Assembly (NCBI GenBank): GCA_027563935.2 | Contig: CM050449.1 | Coordinates: 59,165,949-59,229,948, forward strand | Source of the DNA: Costus lasius | Taxonomy: Eukaryota > Streptophyta > Magnoliopsida > Zingiberales > Costaceae | DNA length: 64,000 bases | Reading direction: 5' to 3' | In this document: positions 1 through 11,424 of the stretch, piece after piece | Layout: every line of letters begins with the position of its first letter | Position numbering within the stretch: position 1 is the first letter of the stretch | Notes under the pieces: generated by a model | What the model saw: the letters and a program-made list of their open reading frames with translations, nothing else | Databases searched by the model: none | What the model was told of the DNA's origin: nothing | Position numbers and translations under genes: made by a program

Positions 1-654
1 GAACGGTCAGATCCTGAACCTTAGGGTTTAAGGTGATCTGGACAAAGGCTTGGTTTGATTAAATTATTGAGCCAAATTGGGTTGAACCGAATGGCTTGAA
101 CCGGTTCACATGGGTGAACGCATGGTTCAAAGTCTTCATGGCGCTTTGGGCGGTTTGCCTTGAGTGAGCGCACGGTTCATGAATGCATGAACGCATGAAG
201 TGAAGGTTTACTATTTTTGGAAGAGGCGTTTTCCAAAATAGATACCACACCTCACGTTCGACGCACTCATGCTATTCTCGCCCCTTTTTGCCTCTTCCTC
301 TCGACGGCTTCTCGTGTGGTGAAGAAGGTTGTCGCCAAGGAGAAGAAGAAGATCGCCAAGCAAGATCTCTGATTCCTTCCATTCGACAAGCACCCTTGGA
401 GAACCTTGCTAGCACAAGGATCAACAAGGAGTAGGCTACATCACCTTGTGTGCGCACCGTGTGGAGGAGAAGCACTCAATTCTCTTCTTCCTAGACGCCA
501 TTCGAACTAATGGCTATGGTATGATTCAATCTACAGATTTAAGTTGATCATATATGATGCATACGATTCTTGATGCCCTATTTTCCGCCCATGCACAAAG
601 TTTTTCATATGCGCATGTTTAGGGTTTCGCCCCCCTCTTGAAAGGGGTCCTTCA
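1..654 (+). repeat. Ang-1: 3' part of an Angela-type copia LTR
   Basis: The sequence matches the distal part of the ~1.7 kb LTRs seen at 12485-13111 and 22260-23946: the 'ggttagatc...gaacc' block, the CT-rich stretch ending in 'gctagcacaagga', and the 'agggtttcgcccccctc' terminal region. It ends in the canonical CA at 654. What follows is not a primer-binding site but a piece of another element (Gyp-2), so this is most likely the 3' LTR of an element, or a solo LTR, that lies to the left of the window. The likely TSD copy is attga (655-659), but its partner is not visible. Confidence 0.85.
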
Positions 655-666
655 ATTGAGGCCCGC
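655..666 (-). mobile_element. Gyp-2 fragment (12 bp between two insertions)
   Basis: These twelve bases lie between the end of the Ang-1 LTR and the start of Gyp-1. They include the Gyp-1 target duplication cccgc (662-666), repeated at 11311-11315. Read on the minus strand they continue the Gyp-2 protease-downstream reading frame from 11311-11424, so they are host-element sequence caught between two insertions. Confidence 0.7.
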
Positions 667-3600
667 TGTAACGCCCTTGATTTTCTGAATTATGATTTAA
701 GGTTAGAAATTCAGTTTCTGTATTTTTATCGGTTAAAATTTTGGGATTTTTGCCTAATTGTAGGACTTTATCCCTACAGGGCAAAAATAATTATTTTTGT
801 TGGGGCTTCGAACCCTCAACCTTGACTATTTGCTCCTGGAATTCTTCCACCATGGTGGCGCATATTTCTGTGTTATTGGAGTGGCGCATGGTGGTTAAGC
901 CCAGGTAAGCCCATTAAAGCCGATTTCCACTTAAGTTAATTGGGTTATTGGATCTTGGATCCGTTTGGGGTGGAAAAAAAAAAAAAAAAAAGGGGAAAAT
1001 TCGTGAGAGCTCCTCTCCCTCACGATTTTTGGTTTGTTTCTTGCCCTAGCCGCTTGTGTTGTCGCCCCTCACTGTGCTTGGCGCCTCCTGCAAAATTTCT
1101 GACGCTGGTGGTGGCAGACTGGTGGTGGACGAACTTTCTGGAGACCCCTGATCCCCTGTTTTGGCGTTTTCTCTGTGGGCGATTTTCTGTGAGTAATTCG
1201 ATCCTAAGGAGTCTAATCCGAATTAAAATTCGTTATTTGCCATGATTATTCGTATGGGGTTGAATTCAAATAATTATAGGGTTTTAAAATCCTGTTCTGC
1301 TGAAATCTGCATTCGTTAATCTGACCTTACTGTGCTTTAACCTCAATATCTCATGGCCTATAGATCCAAATCGCACGAGATAAATTTTGTATGAAACTAG
1401 ATATGTTTGGCTTTAATTTGAATATGATATCGACCATATCCGAGCGGTATTCGTATTTCAATCTGTATTGCAATCCAGCGGTACAAAATCAGTTTTCTGA
1501 AATTCTGGATTTCGACCTTTATGTGTTCGAACCATCATATCTCCCTAGGTATAGCTCGAAATCTTCTCAAATCAGTTTTATTAGACCGTAGGCTCGAAGA
1601 GCTTTATTTTGAATCCCATAACGCCTATTTTCGATTAGTTATTGGATCTGAAATAAATGTCGCAAGTCTGATATATGAATCTGTTTTCTTGAAATCTGAA
1701 ATTCTGACCTTCCTATGTTCGAACCCTTATATCTTCCTGCCTACAATTCGAAATCTTGTGAAACCAGTTTTATTGGAAACTAGATTCAGAGAGCTTCATT
1801 TTGAATACAATATTGACTAGCTTTGGTTCGAAATTGGACTAAAAATATATTTTGCAAACTGACAATATAAATCTGCTATGTTTTGGTTAGACGAATATTC
1901 CTTTGTGAGAAAAATTTACATTGTATGGTTTAACCTCTTAAATTGTGGTCTGTAGTTCTTCTAAAATTTATTTGTTTGATGAGAAATTTTAGAGAAAACA
2001 AAATTGGGGATTTAACTAAGAACTTAGGAATTTTCGAAAATATAGTTGAGCCAATTTTGGGGCTTTTGTCAGTTTTCTTCACGAGCGTGTAATTAAAATT
2101 ATCTGTAGTGGGGGACTGAAATTATTTACATGAAATTTGTGCGTTCTGTTAAGGTTCTGAAAGTGGCGCCCCTTACAGTAATTTTATAGCTCACGATTTT
2201 AGAAATTTTGAGGAGATTATTTCATGAATAATTTCTGTTCTGTGTTTAAATGTTTGTTATATGAATAATTTCTGTTCTGTATTTAATTGTTTGTTATGTG
2301 GATATTTCCTGTTCTGTTTATATGTTGTGAATTTTCTGAAAACCTTGAATGTGTTAAAACATTTGTGAGAACATAGAATGGTTTGACATGAATTAAGGTT
2401 AGTTGTAAGGAATTCACTCATATAATTTCTGTTCTGTGTTTAAGGACTGGATATTGGGGTGTGTCATTTTCTGGTTTGTTAGACTTTGGGCATGATGTAA
2501 GAATTTAGTAGTGGTTAGTCCTACTCCTCCGTTTCAGTATAATCTGTTCTGTAAAATTATGCCCTAGTGTAGCACTCTTCCGTGTCCTTACCCTCCTTCT
2601 GTGGCGCTGTAATGGTGCTGATAGTCTACTACGACCCTTGAGACACTATTTCTGTTCTGGGTATTGGAGGCCAGAGTGCCACGTCCTAACAAGACGGGGG
2701 CCACCCACTGATACCTCCTCTACCATTCAGTTCTGGGTTTTGGAGGCCAGAGTGCCACGTCCTAACAAGACGGGGGCCACCCACTGATACCTCCTCTACC
2801 ATTCAGTTCTGGGTTTTGGAGGCCAGAGTGCCACGTCCTAACAAGACGGGGGCCACCCACTGATACCTCCTCTACCATTCAGTTCTGGGTTTTGGAGGCC
2901 AGAGTGCCACGTCCTAACAAGACGGGGGCCACCCACTGATACCTCCTCTACCATTCAGTTCTGGGTTTTGGAGGCCAGAGTGCCACGTCCTGACAAGACG
3001 GGGGCCACCCACTGATACCTCCTCTACCATTCTGTTCTGGGTATTGGAGACCAGAGTGCCACGTCCTGACAAGACGGGGGCCACCCACTGATATCTCCTC
3101 TACCATTCTGTTTCTGATATGCATGCATTGTCTCGTCCTCGGCAGAGGTGGGGTCAGACCTTCTGTGGTCATCAGGCCTTCTGTGGCCTTTCTGTTTCCG
3201 ATGTAGACTATCCGTTTGGACTCTGAAAATTCTGATTTTCTGTCTGTCAGTTCTGATTTCTGTAGTTCTGTTTTGATCTGTATTTAGATGTATTAGGCGG
3301 TGTGGTTAGTTGGTATGGGTTGGTATATTCATATCCTACCTGTTTGATGCCTATTGTTACAAGTATCTGTATTTGATTGTGTTTGTTTCTGATATGAGCA
3401 TGCATGTTAAGTTGATTTATCTTATCTGTTAAATAAAAAGAATTTCAACTTAAGTATGATATTTTTGATGTGTACTATGGATGACTTTTAGTGTCTTTTA
3501 CTCACTGAGCTTTTTAGCTCACCTCCGTTGTTTAAATGTTTTCAGGTGAGACATCAAGACAGTAATTGCTACAGCTAATATGACGCTAATGTTTGATGTC

Positions 3601-4136
3601 ATTTCTAAGAATAGTCTTCTAAAGATTTATCAGGCCTGCGTGCCTAATTTATTATGACCTATATGACATGTTTTATCTCCTGAGGGCTTATGCTTGTTTT
3701 CAGGATATTATATTATAGTTGTTTCGTTTAAATTATTGGATACAAGTCTTGGATTCTTTTATTGAATTGGTTCTTATTTTGAAATGTCCGATTTGAGATG
3801 TGTAACCGAATTTGTGTTGTTTATTTTAGTATCTGAATAATCAGTTCTGTATATTTCTGAAATTCCACATATGTGTAGTGTGGACGTTTGTTGTTGTTAC
3901 AAGATATGTGTGTCTGTGCAGCAGTAGTTTAGAATACTTGCTGCCGGATTTTTTTCTGGATTTCCGGATTTCTATTTCCTAGTAATCGATCCTATTCAGT
4001 TCTGTGCGGTTTTCTGTTCCGTAGTAATGTCCTTCGATGCCGCTTTCTTCTTGTGTTTTAATGGAAGAGTAAAAAATTTTTGAAACCCCGTATTTTACTT
4101 GTATGCGTGTGGGGTGTGATTCTGAGGGATGTTACA
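667..4136 (+). repeat. Gyp-1 5' LTR
   Basis: 3470-bp direct repeat starting tgtaacgccc and ending gatgttaca, paired with 7844-11310. It contains an 18-A run near 974-991 (15 A in the other copy) and six tandem 76-bp units at 2655-3110. The rest is T-rich with many 'ttctgttctg' runs and shows no convincing coding sequence. Confidence 0.95.
2655..3110 (+). repeat. Six tandem 76-bp repeats in the Gyp-1 5' LTR
   Basis: Units begin with ttctggg at 2655, 2731, 2807, 2883, 2959 and 3035, exactly 76 bp apart. Each carries 'gccagagtgccacgtcct' and 'acgggggccacccactgat'. The middle units are nearly identical and the outer ones slightly diverged. Such arrays in LTRs are often enhancer-like, but that role is an inference. 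Confidence 0.95.
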
Positions 4137-4138
4137 GA

Positions 4139-4150
4139 TGGTATCAGAGC
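4139..4150 (+). other. Gyp-1 primer-binding site
   Basis: TGGTATCAGAGC, complementary to the 3' end of plant initiator tRNA-Met, two bases after the LTR end. It primes minus-strand DNA synthesis. Confidence 0.93.
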
Positions 4151-4185
4151 ATTTTTACTAGCAATTAGAAACTCCGGGGAAGGAA

Positions 4186-4265
4186 AACTCTGTTTGTGTA
4201 TTGCTAGAAACCAAGTTAGGATCTGAACTCTGTTTGTGTATTGCTAGAAACCAAGTTAGGATCTG
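4186..4265 (+). repeat. Tandem 40-bp duplication in the Gyp-1 leader
   Basis: Two perfect 40-bp copies (4186-4225 and 4226-4265) beginning aactctgtttg and ending ttaggatctg, between the primer site and the gag ATG. Confidence 0.95.
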
Positions 4266-4322
4266 ATTGTGATTGAATATTGGTTGTTATTCTACTGTGT
4301 TATGTGATGCAGGTAAACATAA

Positions 4323-7300
4323 ATGGTGCGACCAAGAGCTAGCAGTAGCAACGGTGATCAACAGCCTGATCTGAGGCAGACCATGGAGGCTATGACTGCT
4401 ATGATGCAACAACAGAACGCATTCATTCAGCAGCAAACTCAGATGATGCAGCAGCAGCAGGCGCAGCACATGGAGGTTCAGCAACAGTTATTGCAGCGGC
4501 TGTCGCAGACACAGTCTCAGTCACAGGCACAACCGGCTGGTTCTTCTCTGGGTGATGGCGCACATCAACGATATGCTCGGTTGGTTCGAGAGTTTCAGCA
4601 CCTGAACCCAACTGCATTTTATGGTAGTCCGGGGCCCAGAGCAGCTGAGGATTGGCTTTTAACACTGGAAAAGATTTTCCAGGTTTTGCGCTGTGATGAT
4701 GCAGACAAGCTATGTTTGTCTGTCTTCATGTTGTGTGGAGATGCCGAAGATTGGTGGAAGGGAGTTGTCAGACTGGCGGCAACTGAATCCAGAGTTGTTG
4801 ACTGGCAGTATTTCATGATGAAGTTCAATGCCAAGTTTTTCCCCTCTAGCTTATCTGAGGAGCGCGAGGTGGAGTTTATTCATCTTGAGCAGGGCGGCCT
4901 GACGGTGGATCAGTATGAAGCCACATTCGCTCGGTTGTCGGGGTATGCTCCTCACTTAGTCAACACCGAGGAAAGAAGAGCCAAGAAGTTTCAGCGGGGT
5001 TTGAGGAAAGATATCAGGACAAGGGTAGCTATGCTACACTTGGAAACTTATGCTGAAGAAGCAACTGGAAGAACTATTAGAGAAGGGGTATATTCGACCC
5101 AGTGTTTCTCCATGGGAGCACCGGTGTTATTTGTGAAGAAGAAGGATGGTACTTTGCGCATGTGCATCGATTACCGTCAACTCAATCAAGTGACTGTTAA
5201 GAATAAGTACCCATTACCCCGTATTGATGATCTCTTTGATCAGTTGCAGGATGCTACTGTATTCTCTAAAATTGATCTGAGGTCTGGCTATTATCAGATG
5301 AAAGTTCAGGAGGAGGATGTACCTAAAACGGCATTCAGGACCAGGTATGGGCACTACGAGTTTCTTGTTATGCCCTTTGGACTGACAAATGCCCCTGCGG
5401 TGTTTATGGATCTGATGAACAGGGTATTTCATGAGCTCCTGGACAAATGTGTGGTCGTCTTCATTGATGATATTCTGATCTACTCCAAGAATGCGCAAGA
5501 TCACTCTCAGGATTTGCGCAAGGTGCTGGAGATTCTGAGGCTGAAGCAGCTGTATGCTAAGGCCAGCAAATGCGAGTTCTGGCTAAATCAGATTGGCTTT
5601 CTGGGGCACATTATTTCTGATCAGGGTGTGTCTGTGGATCCAGTGAAGGTGGAGGCCATTCTTCACTGGGGAAGACCAACTACAGCGACTGAGGTCAGAA
5701 GTTTTCTGGGCTTAGCTGGATATTACCGCCGCTTTGTGGAAGGTTTTTCCAAGCTGGCAGGTCCTCTGACTAAGCTAACTAGAAAAAATTTAAAGTTTGA
5801 GTGGTCTGATGATTGTGAGTCTAGTTTTCAGGAACTGAAAAAGAGACTCACCAGTGCTCCTATCCTCATCATTCCCTGTGATGGAGAGAAGTTCACTGTT
5901 TACACTGATGCCTGTAGTAAGGGTCTGGGTGCTATACTGACGCAGCAAGGAAAGGTAGTTGCTTATGCTTCAAGGCAACTCAAGGACTATGAAGTAAACT
6001 ACCCCACTCATGATCTGGAGTTGGCAGCTGTAGTTTTTGCCTTGAAAATCTGGAGGCACTATCTGTTTGGACAGACATTTGAATTGTTTACAGATCACCA
6101 GAGCTTGAAGTATATCTTCACTCAGAAAGAGCTGAATATGAGACAGAGGGGATGGCTTGAATTGATAAAGGATTATGACTTCACCATCCAATATCAGTCT
6201 AGTAAAGCCAATGTGGTGGCTGATGCTCTTAGTCGGTATCCTGTGACTCAGATAGCTGCACTGCGAGTCCAGGAGTGGAGACTATTGCAGGAGTTCAGTG
6301 ACATGCATCTGAGTGTGACTCCGGGTGAAAGAGGCGGTCTTCTGGCTTCTCTCAGGGTTCAGTCAGACTTACTGCAGAGACTGAGATCAGGGCAGCAATC
6401 AGATCAGGATGTTCTACGGTGGAAAGAGAGGTCTGAGCAATGCTGGGATGAGAATTTCAGTATGTCGGATGATGGTCTCCTCAGATTCCGTGGAAGGGTC
6501 TGTGTTCCTGAGGACCCTGAGTTGAGAAATGAAATTCTTAAGGAAAGTCATTGCACTAAGTATACCGTTCATCCTGGTAGTACCAAGATGTATCAGGATC
6601 TGAAAAAGACTTTCTGGTGGCATGGTATGAAGAAGGATGTGCATTTGTTTGTGTCCAGATGTTTGACTTGCCAAACCGTGAAGGCTGAGCATCAGAGGCC
6701 GGGCGGTTTGATGCAGTCTCTCCCTATTCCTCAGTGGAAGTGGGAGCATATCAGTATGGACTTTGTGTGTGGACTGCCCAATACCAGAAGGAATCATGAT
6801 GCCGTATGGGTGATTGTGGACAGACTCACGAAGTCAGCTCACTTCTTACCGATCAAAATGACTTACAGTTTGGATCGGTTAGCAAAACTGTACATCGATG
6901 AGATTGTCAGATTGCATGGAGTTCCCTTGGACATTGTCTCTGACCGTGATCCTCGATTTCTGTCCAGGTTTTGGAACAAATTATAGGAAGATTTGGGAAC
7001 TAATCTGAGTTTCAGCACTGCATATCATCCTCAATCTGATGGTCAGACAGAGAGGACTATTCAGACACTTGAGGATCTTCTGAGATCTTATGTGGTTGAC
7101 TGGTCTGTTGAGTGGGATCTGGACTTATCACTGATAGAGTTCACCTACAACAATAGCTTTCACTCTAGCATACAGATGGCTCCGTATGAGGCCCTATATG
7201 GGAGGAAATGCAGAACACCTATATGCTGGGAGGAAACTGGGGACAGAACAGTGCTAAAGTCTGATGCTGTTCAGGAAGCCACTGAGAAGATCAGAGAAAT

Positions 7301-7814
7301 TCAGAGAAAAATGAAGATTGCTCAGGATAGACAGGAGAGTTATGCTGATGTGAGGCAGCGTCCTCTTGAGTTTTTGGTGGGAGAGCATGTTTTCCTAAAG
7401 GTCTCGCCTATGAAAGGGGTGATGAGATTTGGGAAGAGAGGAAAATTGAGTCCCAGGTACATTGGTCCCTTTGATATCATTGAGAGGGTTGGACCTGTGG
7501 CATACCGACTTGCTCTACCCCCATCACTGGAACACCTCCATAATGTGTTCCATGTTTCTGCACTCAGAAAATATTGTTCTGATCCTTCTCATGTTCTGGA
7601 GTTGGAACCTCTCCAGCTTGAAGAGAACATGACTTTTGTGGTGAAACCTCTCAGAATTGAAGATAGAAAAGAGAAAGTGCTGAGAAATAAGGTTATTCCA
7701 CTTGTGAAAGTCATCTGGGGAAATCAGTCTGTTGAAGAAGCCTCTTGGGAGGTTGAAGCAGAGATGAGAAAGGAGCATCCTCACCTGTTCAGTGACGGGC
7801 TTGGTCAGCTTTAG
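4323..7814 (+). pseudogene. Gyp-1 gag-RT-RNaseH-integrase fusion polyprotein, broken by TAG
   Basis: One frame of 1164 codons from the ATG at 4323, interrupted only by TAG at 6984-6986 (codon 888). Order: Gln-rich N-terminus (about residues 22-65); retrotransposon gag domain (about 80-245); an abrupt junction near 5055-5065; RT with the FIDD active site at 380-383; RNase H with catalytic-type Asp about 529; integrase HHCC finger, then Asp813, Asp874 and Glu910 (35 residues between the last two); and a C-terminal chromodomain-like stretch (about 7660-7800). The CCHC knuckle, protease and RT N-terminus are deleted. The stop lies between the second Asp and the Glu of integrase, so the enzyme would be truncated. 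Around 5061-5114 the RT part is read one base out of its family frame, and a missing G near 5114-5116 brings it back. Confidence 0.93.
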
Positions 7815-7830
7815 AGGACTAAAGCTCTAT

Positions 7831-7843
7831 AAGGGGGGGAGGA
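7831..7843 (+). other. Gyp-1 polypurine tract
   Basis: An uninterrupted purine run (aaggggggga gga) immediately before the 3' LTR. It serves as the plus-strand primer. Confidence 0.9.
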
Positions 7844-10800
7844 TGTAATGCCCTTGATTTTCTGAATTATGATTTAAGGTTAGAAATTCAGTTTCTGTAT
7901 TTTTATCGGTTAAAATTTTGGGATTTTTGCCTAATTGTAGGACTTTATCCCTACAGGGCAAAAATAATTATTTTTGTTGGGGCTTCGAACCCTCAACCTT
8001 GACTATTTGCTCCTGGAATTCTTCCACCATGGTGGCGCATATTTCTGTGTTATTGGAGTGGCGCATGGTGGTTAAGCCCAGGTAAGCCCATTAAAGCCGA
8101 TTTCCACTTAAGTTAATTGGGTTATTGGATCTTCGATCCGTTTGGGGTGGAAAAAAAAAAAAAAAGGGGAAAATTCGTGAGAGCTCCTCTCCCTCACGAT
8201 TTTTGGTTTGTTTCTTGCCCTAGCCGCTTGTGTTGTCGCCCCTCACTGTGCTTGGCGCCTCCTGCAAAATTTCTGACGCTGGTGGTGGCAGACTGGTGGT
8301 GGACGAACTTTCTGGAGACCCCTGATCCCCTGTTTTGGCGTTTTCTCTGTGGGCGATTTTCTGTGAGTAATTCGATCCTAAGGAGTCTAATCCGAATTAA
8401 AATTCGTTATTTGCCATGATTATTCGTATGGGGTTGAATTCAAATAATTATAGGGTTTTAAAATCCTGTTCTGCTGAAATCTGCATTCGTTAATCTGACC
8501 TTACTGTGCTTTAACCTCAATATCTCATGGCCTATAGATCCAAATCGCACGAGATAAATTTTGTATGAAACTAGATATGTTTGGCTTTAATTTGAATATG
8601 ATATCGACAATATCCGAGCGGTATTCGTATTTCAATCTGTATTGCAATCCAGCGGTACAAAATCAGTTTTCTGAAATTCTGGATTTCGACCTTTATGTGT
8701 TCGAACCATCATATCTCCCTAGGTATAGCTCGAAATCTTGTCAAATCAGTTTTATTAGACCGTAGGCTCGAAGAGCTTTATTTTGACTCCCATAACGCCT
8801 ATTTTCGATTAGTTATTGGATCTGAAATAAATGTCGCAAGTCTGATATATGAATCTGTTTTCTTGAAATCTGAAATTCTGACCTTCCTATGTTCGAACCC
8901 TTATATCTTCCTGCCTACAATTCGAAATCTTGTGAAACCAGTTTTATTGGAAACTAGATTCAGAGAGCTTCATTTTGAATACAATATTGACTAGCTTTGG
9001 TTCGAAATTGGACTAAAAATATATTTTGCAAACTGACAATATAAATCTGCTATGTTTTGGTTAGACGAATATTCCTTTGTGAGAAAAATTTACATTGTAT
9101 GGTTTAACCTCTTAAATTGTGGTCTGTAGTTCTTCTAAAATTTATTTGTTTGATGAGAAATTTTAGAGAAAACAAAATTGGGGATTTAACTAAGAACTTA
9201 GGAATTTTCGAAAATATAGTTGAGCCAATTTTGGGGCTTTTGTCAGTTTTCTTCACGAGCGTGTAATTAAAATTATCTGTAGTGGGGGACTGAAATTATT
9301 TACATGAAATTTGTGCGTTCTGTTAAGGTTCTGAAAGTGGCGCCCCTTACAGTAATTTTATAGCTCACGATTTTAGAAATTTTGAGGAGATTATTTCATG
9401 AATAATTTCTGTTCTGTGTTTAAATGTTTGTTATATGAATAATTTCTGTTCTGTATTTAATTGTTTGTTATGTGGATATTTCCTGTTCTGTTTATATGTT
9501 GTGAATTTTCTGAAAACCTTGAATGTGTTAAAACATTTGTGAGAACATAGAATGGTTTGACATGAATTAAGGTTAGTTGTAAGGAATTCACTCATATAAT
9601 TTCTGTTCTGTGTTTAAGGACTGGATATTGGGGTGTGTCATTTTCTGGTTTGTTAGACTTTGGGCATGATGTAAGAATTTAGTAGTGGTTAGTCCTACTC
9701 CTCCGTTTCAGTATAATCTGTTCTGTAAAATTATGCCCTAGTGTAGCACTCTTCCGTGTCCTTACCCTCCTTCTGTGGCGCTGTAATGGTGCTGATAGTC
9801 TACTACGACCCTTGAGACACTATTTCTGTTCTGGGTATTGGAGGCCAGAGTGCCACGTCCTAACAAGACGGGGGCCACCCACTGATACCTCCTCTACCAT
9901 TCAGTTCTGGGTTTTGGAGGCCAGAGTGCCACGTCCTAACAAGACGGGGGCCACCCACTGATACCTCCTCTACCATTCAGTTCTGGGTTTTGGAGGCCAG
10001 AGTGCCACGTCCTAACAAGACGGGGGCCACCCACTGATACCTCCTCTACCATTCAGTTCTGGGTTTTGGAGGCCAGAGTGCCACGTCCTAACAAGACGGG
10101 GGCCACCCACTGATACCTCCTCTACCATTCAGTTCTGGGTTTTGGAGGCCAGAGTGCCACGTCCTGACAAGACGGGGGCCACCCACTGATACCTCCTCTA
10201 CCATTCTGTTCTGGGTATTGGAGACCAGAGTGCCACGTCCTGACAAGACGGGGGCCACCCACTGATATCTCCTCTACCATTCTGTTTCTGATATGCATGC
10301 ATTGTCTCGTCCTCGGCAGAGGTGGGGTCAGACCTTCTGTGGTCATCAGGCCTTCTGTGGCCTTTCTGTTTCCGATGTAGACTATCCGTTTGGACTCTGA
10401 AAATTCTGATTTTCTGTCTGTCAGTTCTGATTTCTGTAGTTCTGTTTTGATCTGTATTTAGATGTATTAGGCGGTGTGGTTAGTTGGTATGGGTTGGTAT
10501 ATTCATATCCTACCTGTTTGATGCCTATTGTTACAAGTATCTGTATTTGATTGTGTTTGTTTCTGATATGAGCATGCATGTTAAGTTGATTTATCTTATC
10601 TGTTAAATAAAAAGAATTTCAACTTAAGTATGATATTTTTGATGTGTACTATGGATGACTTTTAGTGTCTTTTACTCACTGAGCTTTTTAGCTCACCTCC
10701 GTTGTTTAAATGTTTTCAGGTGAGACATCAAGACAGTAATTGCTACAGCTAATATGACGCTAATGTTTGATGTCATTTCTAAGAATAGTCTTCTAAAGAT

Positions 10801-11310
10801 TTATCAGGCCTGCGTGCCTAATTTATTATGACCTATATGACATGTTTTATCTCCTGAGGGCTTATGCCTGTTTTCAGGATATTATATTATAGTTGTTTCG
10901 TTTAAATTATTGGATACAAGTCTTGGATTCTTTTATTGAATTGGTTCTTATTTTGAAATGTCCGATTTGAGATGTGTAACCGAATTTGTGTTGTTTATTT
11001 TAGTATCTGAATAATCAGTTCTGTATATTTATGAAATTCCACATATGTGTAGTGTGGACGTTTGTTGTTGTTACAAGATATGTGTGTCTGTGCAGCAGTA
11101 GTTTAGAATACTTGCTGCCTGATTTTTTTCTGGATTTCCGGATTTCTATTTCCTAGTAATCGATCCTATTCAGTTCTGTGCGGTTTTCTGTTCCGTAGTA
11201 ATGTCCTTCGATGCCGCTTTCTTCTTGTGTTTTAATGGAAGAGTAAAAAATTTTTGAAACCCCGTATTTTACTTGTATGCGTGTGGGGTGTGATTCTGAG
11301 GGATGTTACA
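7844..11310 (+). repeat. Gyp-1 3' LTR
   Basis: 3467-bp partner of 667-4136, starting tgtaatgccc and ending gatgttaca, followed by the TSD cccgc. It keeps the same six-unit 76-bp array at about 9829-10284 and a 15-A run near 8151-8165. Confidence 0.95.
9829..10284 (+). repeat. Six tandem 76-bp repeats in the Gyp-1 3' LTR
   Basis: The same six units as at 2655-3110, with the same variants in the same order. This is expected because both LTRs are copied from one template at insertion. Confidence 0.92.
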
Positions 11311-11424
11311 CCCGCAACTCCTTAGGCGGAGCCGGGGTCAGACAGATCTTATGTCCCCCATGGTGGAAGGCATAGGTTTTGGAGCGGGTGTAGTGAATCA
11401 TATCGCGGTCATAGAGCCAAGGTC
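11311..11424 (-). pseudogene. Gyp-2 protease C-terminal fragment
   Basis: Minus-strand reading gives the end of a gypsy retropepsin: it resumes the glycine-rich LLGRP motif interrupted at 23947 and continues through a WLYDRD-like segment to TPAPPKELR. The piece lies between Gyp-1 and Ang-2, and its ends carry both TSDs (cccgc at 11311-11315, aggtc at 11420-11424). Removing Ang-2 and one aggtc joins it in frame to 23952-24174. It is therefore a displaced part of one old minus-strand element and is non-functional here. Confidence 0.85.

Larger units (their letters stand above)
667..11310 (+). mobile_element. Gyp-1: Ty3/gypsy chromovirus-like LTR retrotransposon (Tekay/Del-like), internally deleted
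   Basis: The element is structurally complete: two 3.47-kb LTRs (TG...CA), a primer-binding site at 4139, a polypurine tract at 7831-7843 and a 5-bp TSD cccgc at 662-666 and 11311-11315. Domain order gag, RT, RNase H, integrase, and a chromodomain-like C-terminus identify it as gypsy; the very long LTRs and the integrase sequence fit the Tekay/Del lineage. The internal region is only 3.7 kb because the nucleocapsid zinc knuckle, protease and RT N-terminus are missing. By eye the two LTRs differ at only about eight substitutions plus an A-run length difference, so insertion was recent. A copy without protease must have moved with help in trans or been deleted after insertion. Confidence 0.93.

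Noticed and set aside
940..1820. Several 66-101-codon ORFs in the Gyp-1 LTRs (also at 8117-8994).
   Set aside because: No family resemblance, low-complexity translation, and present in both LTRs only because the LTRs are copies.
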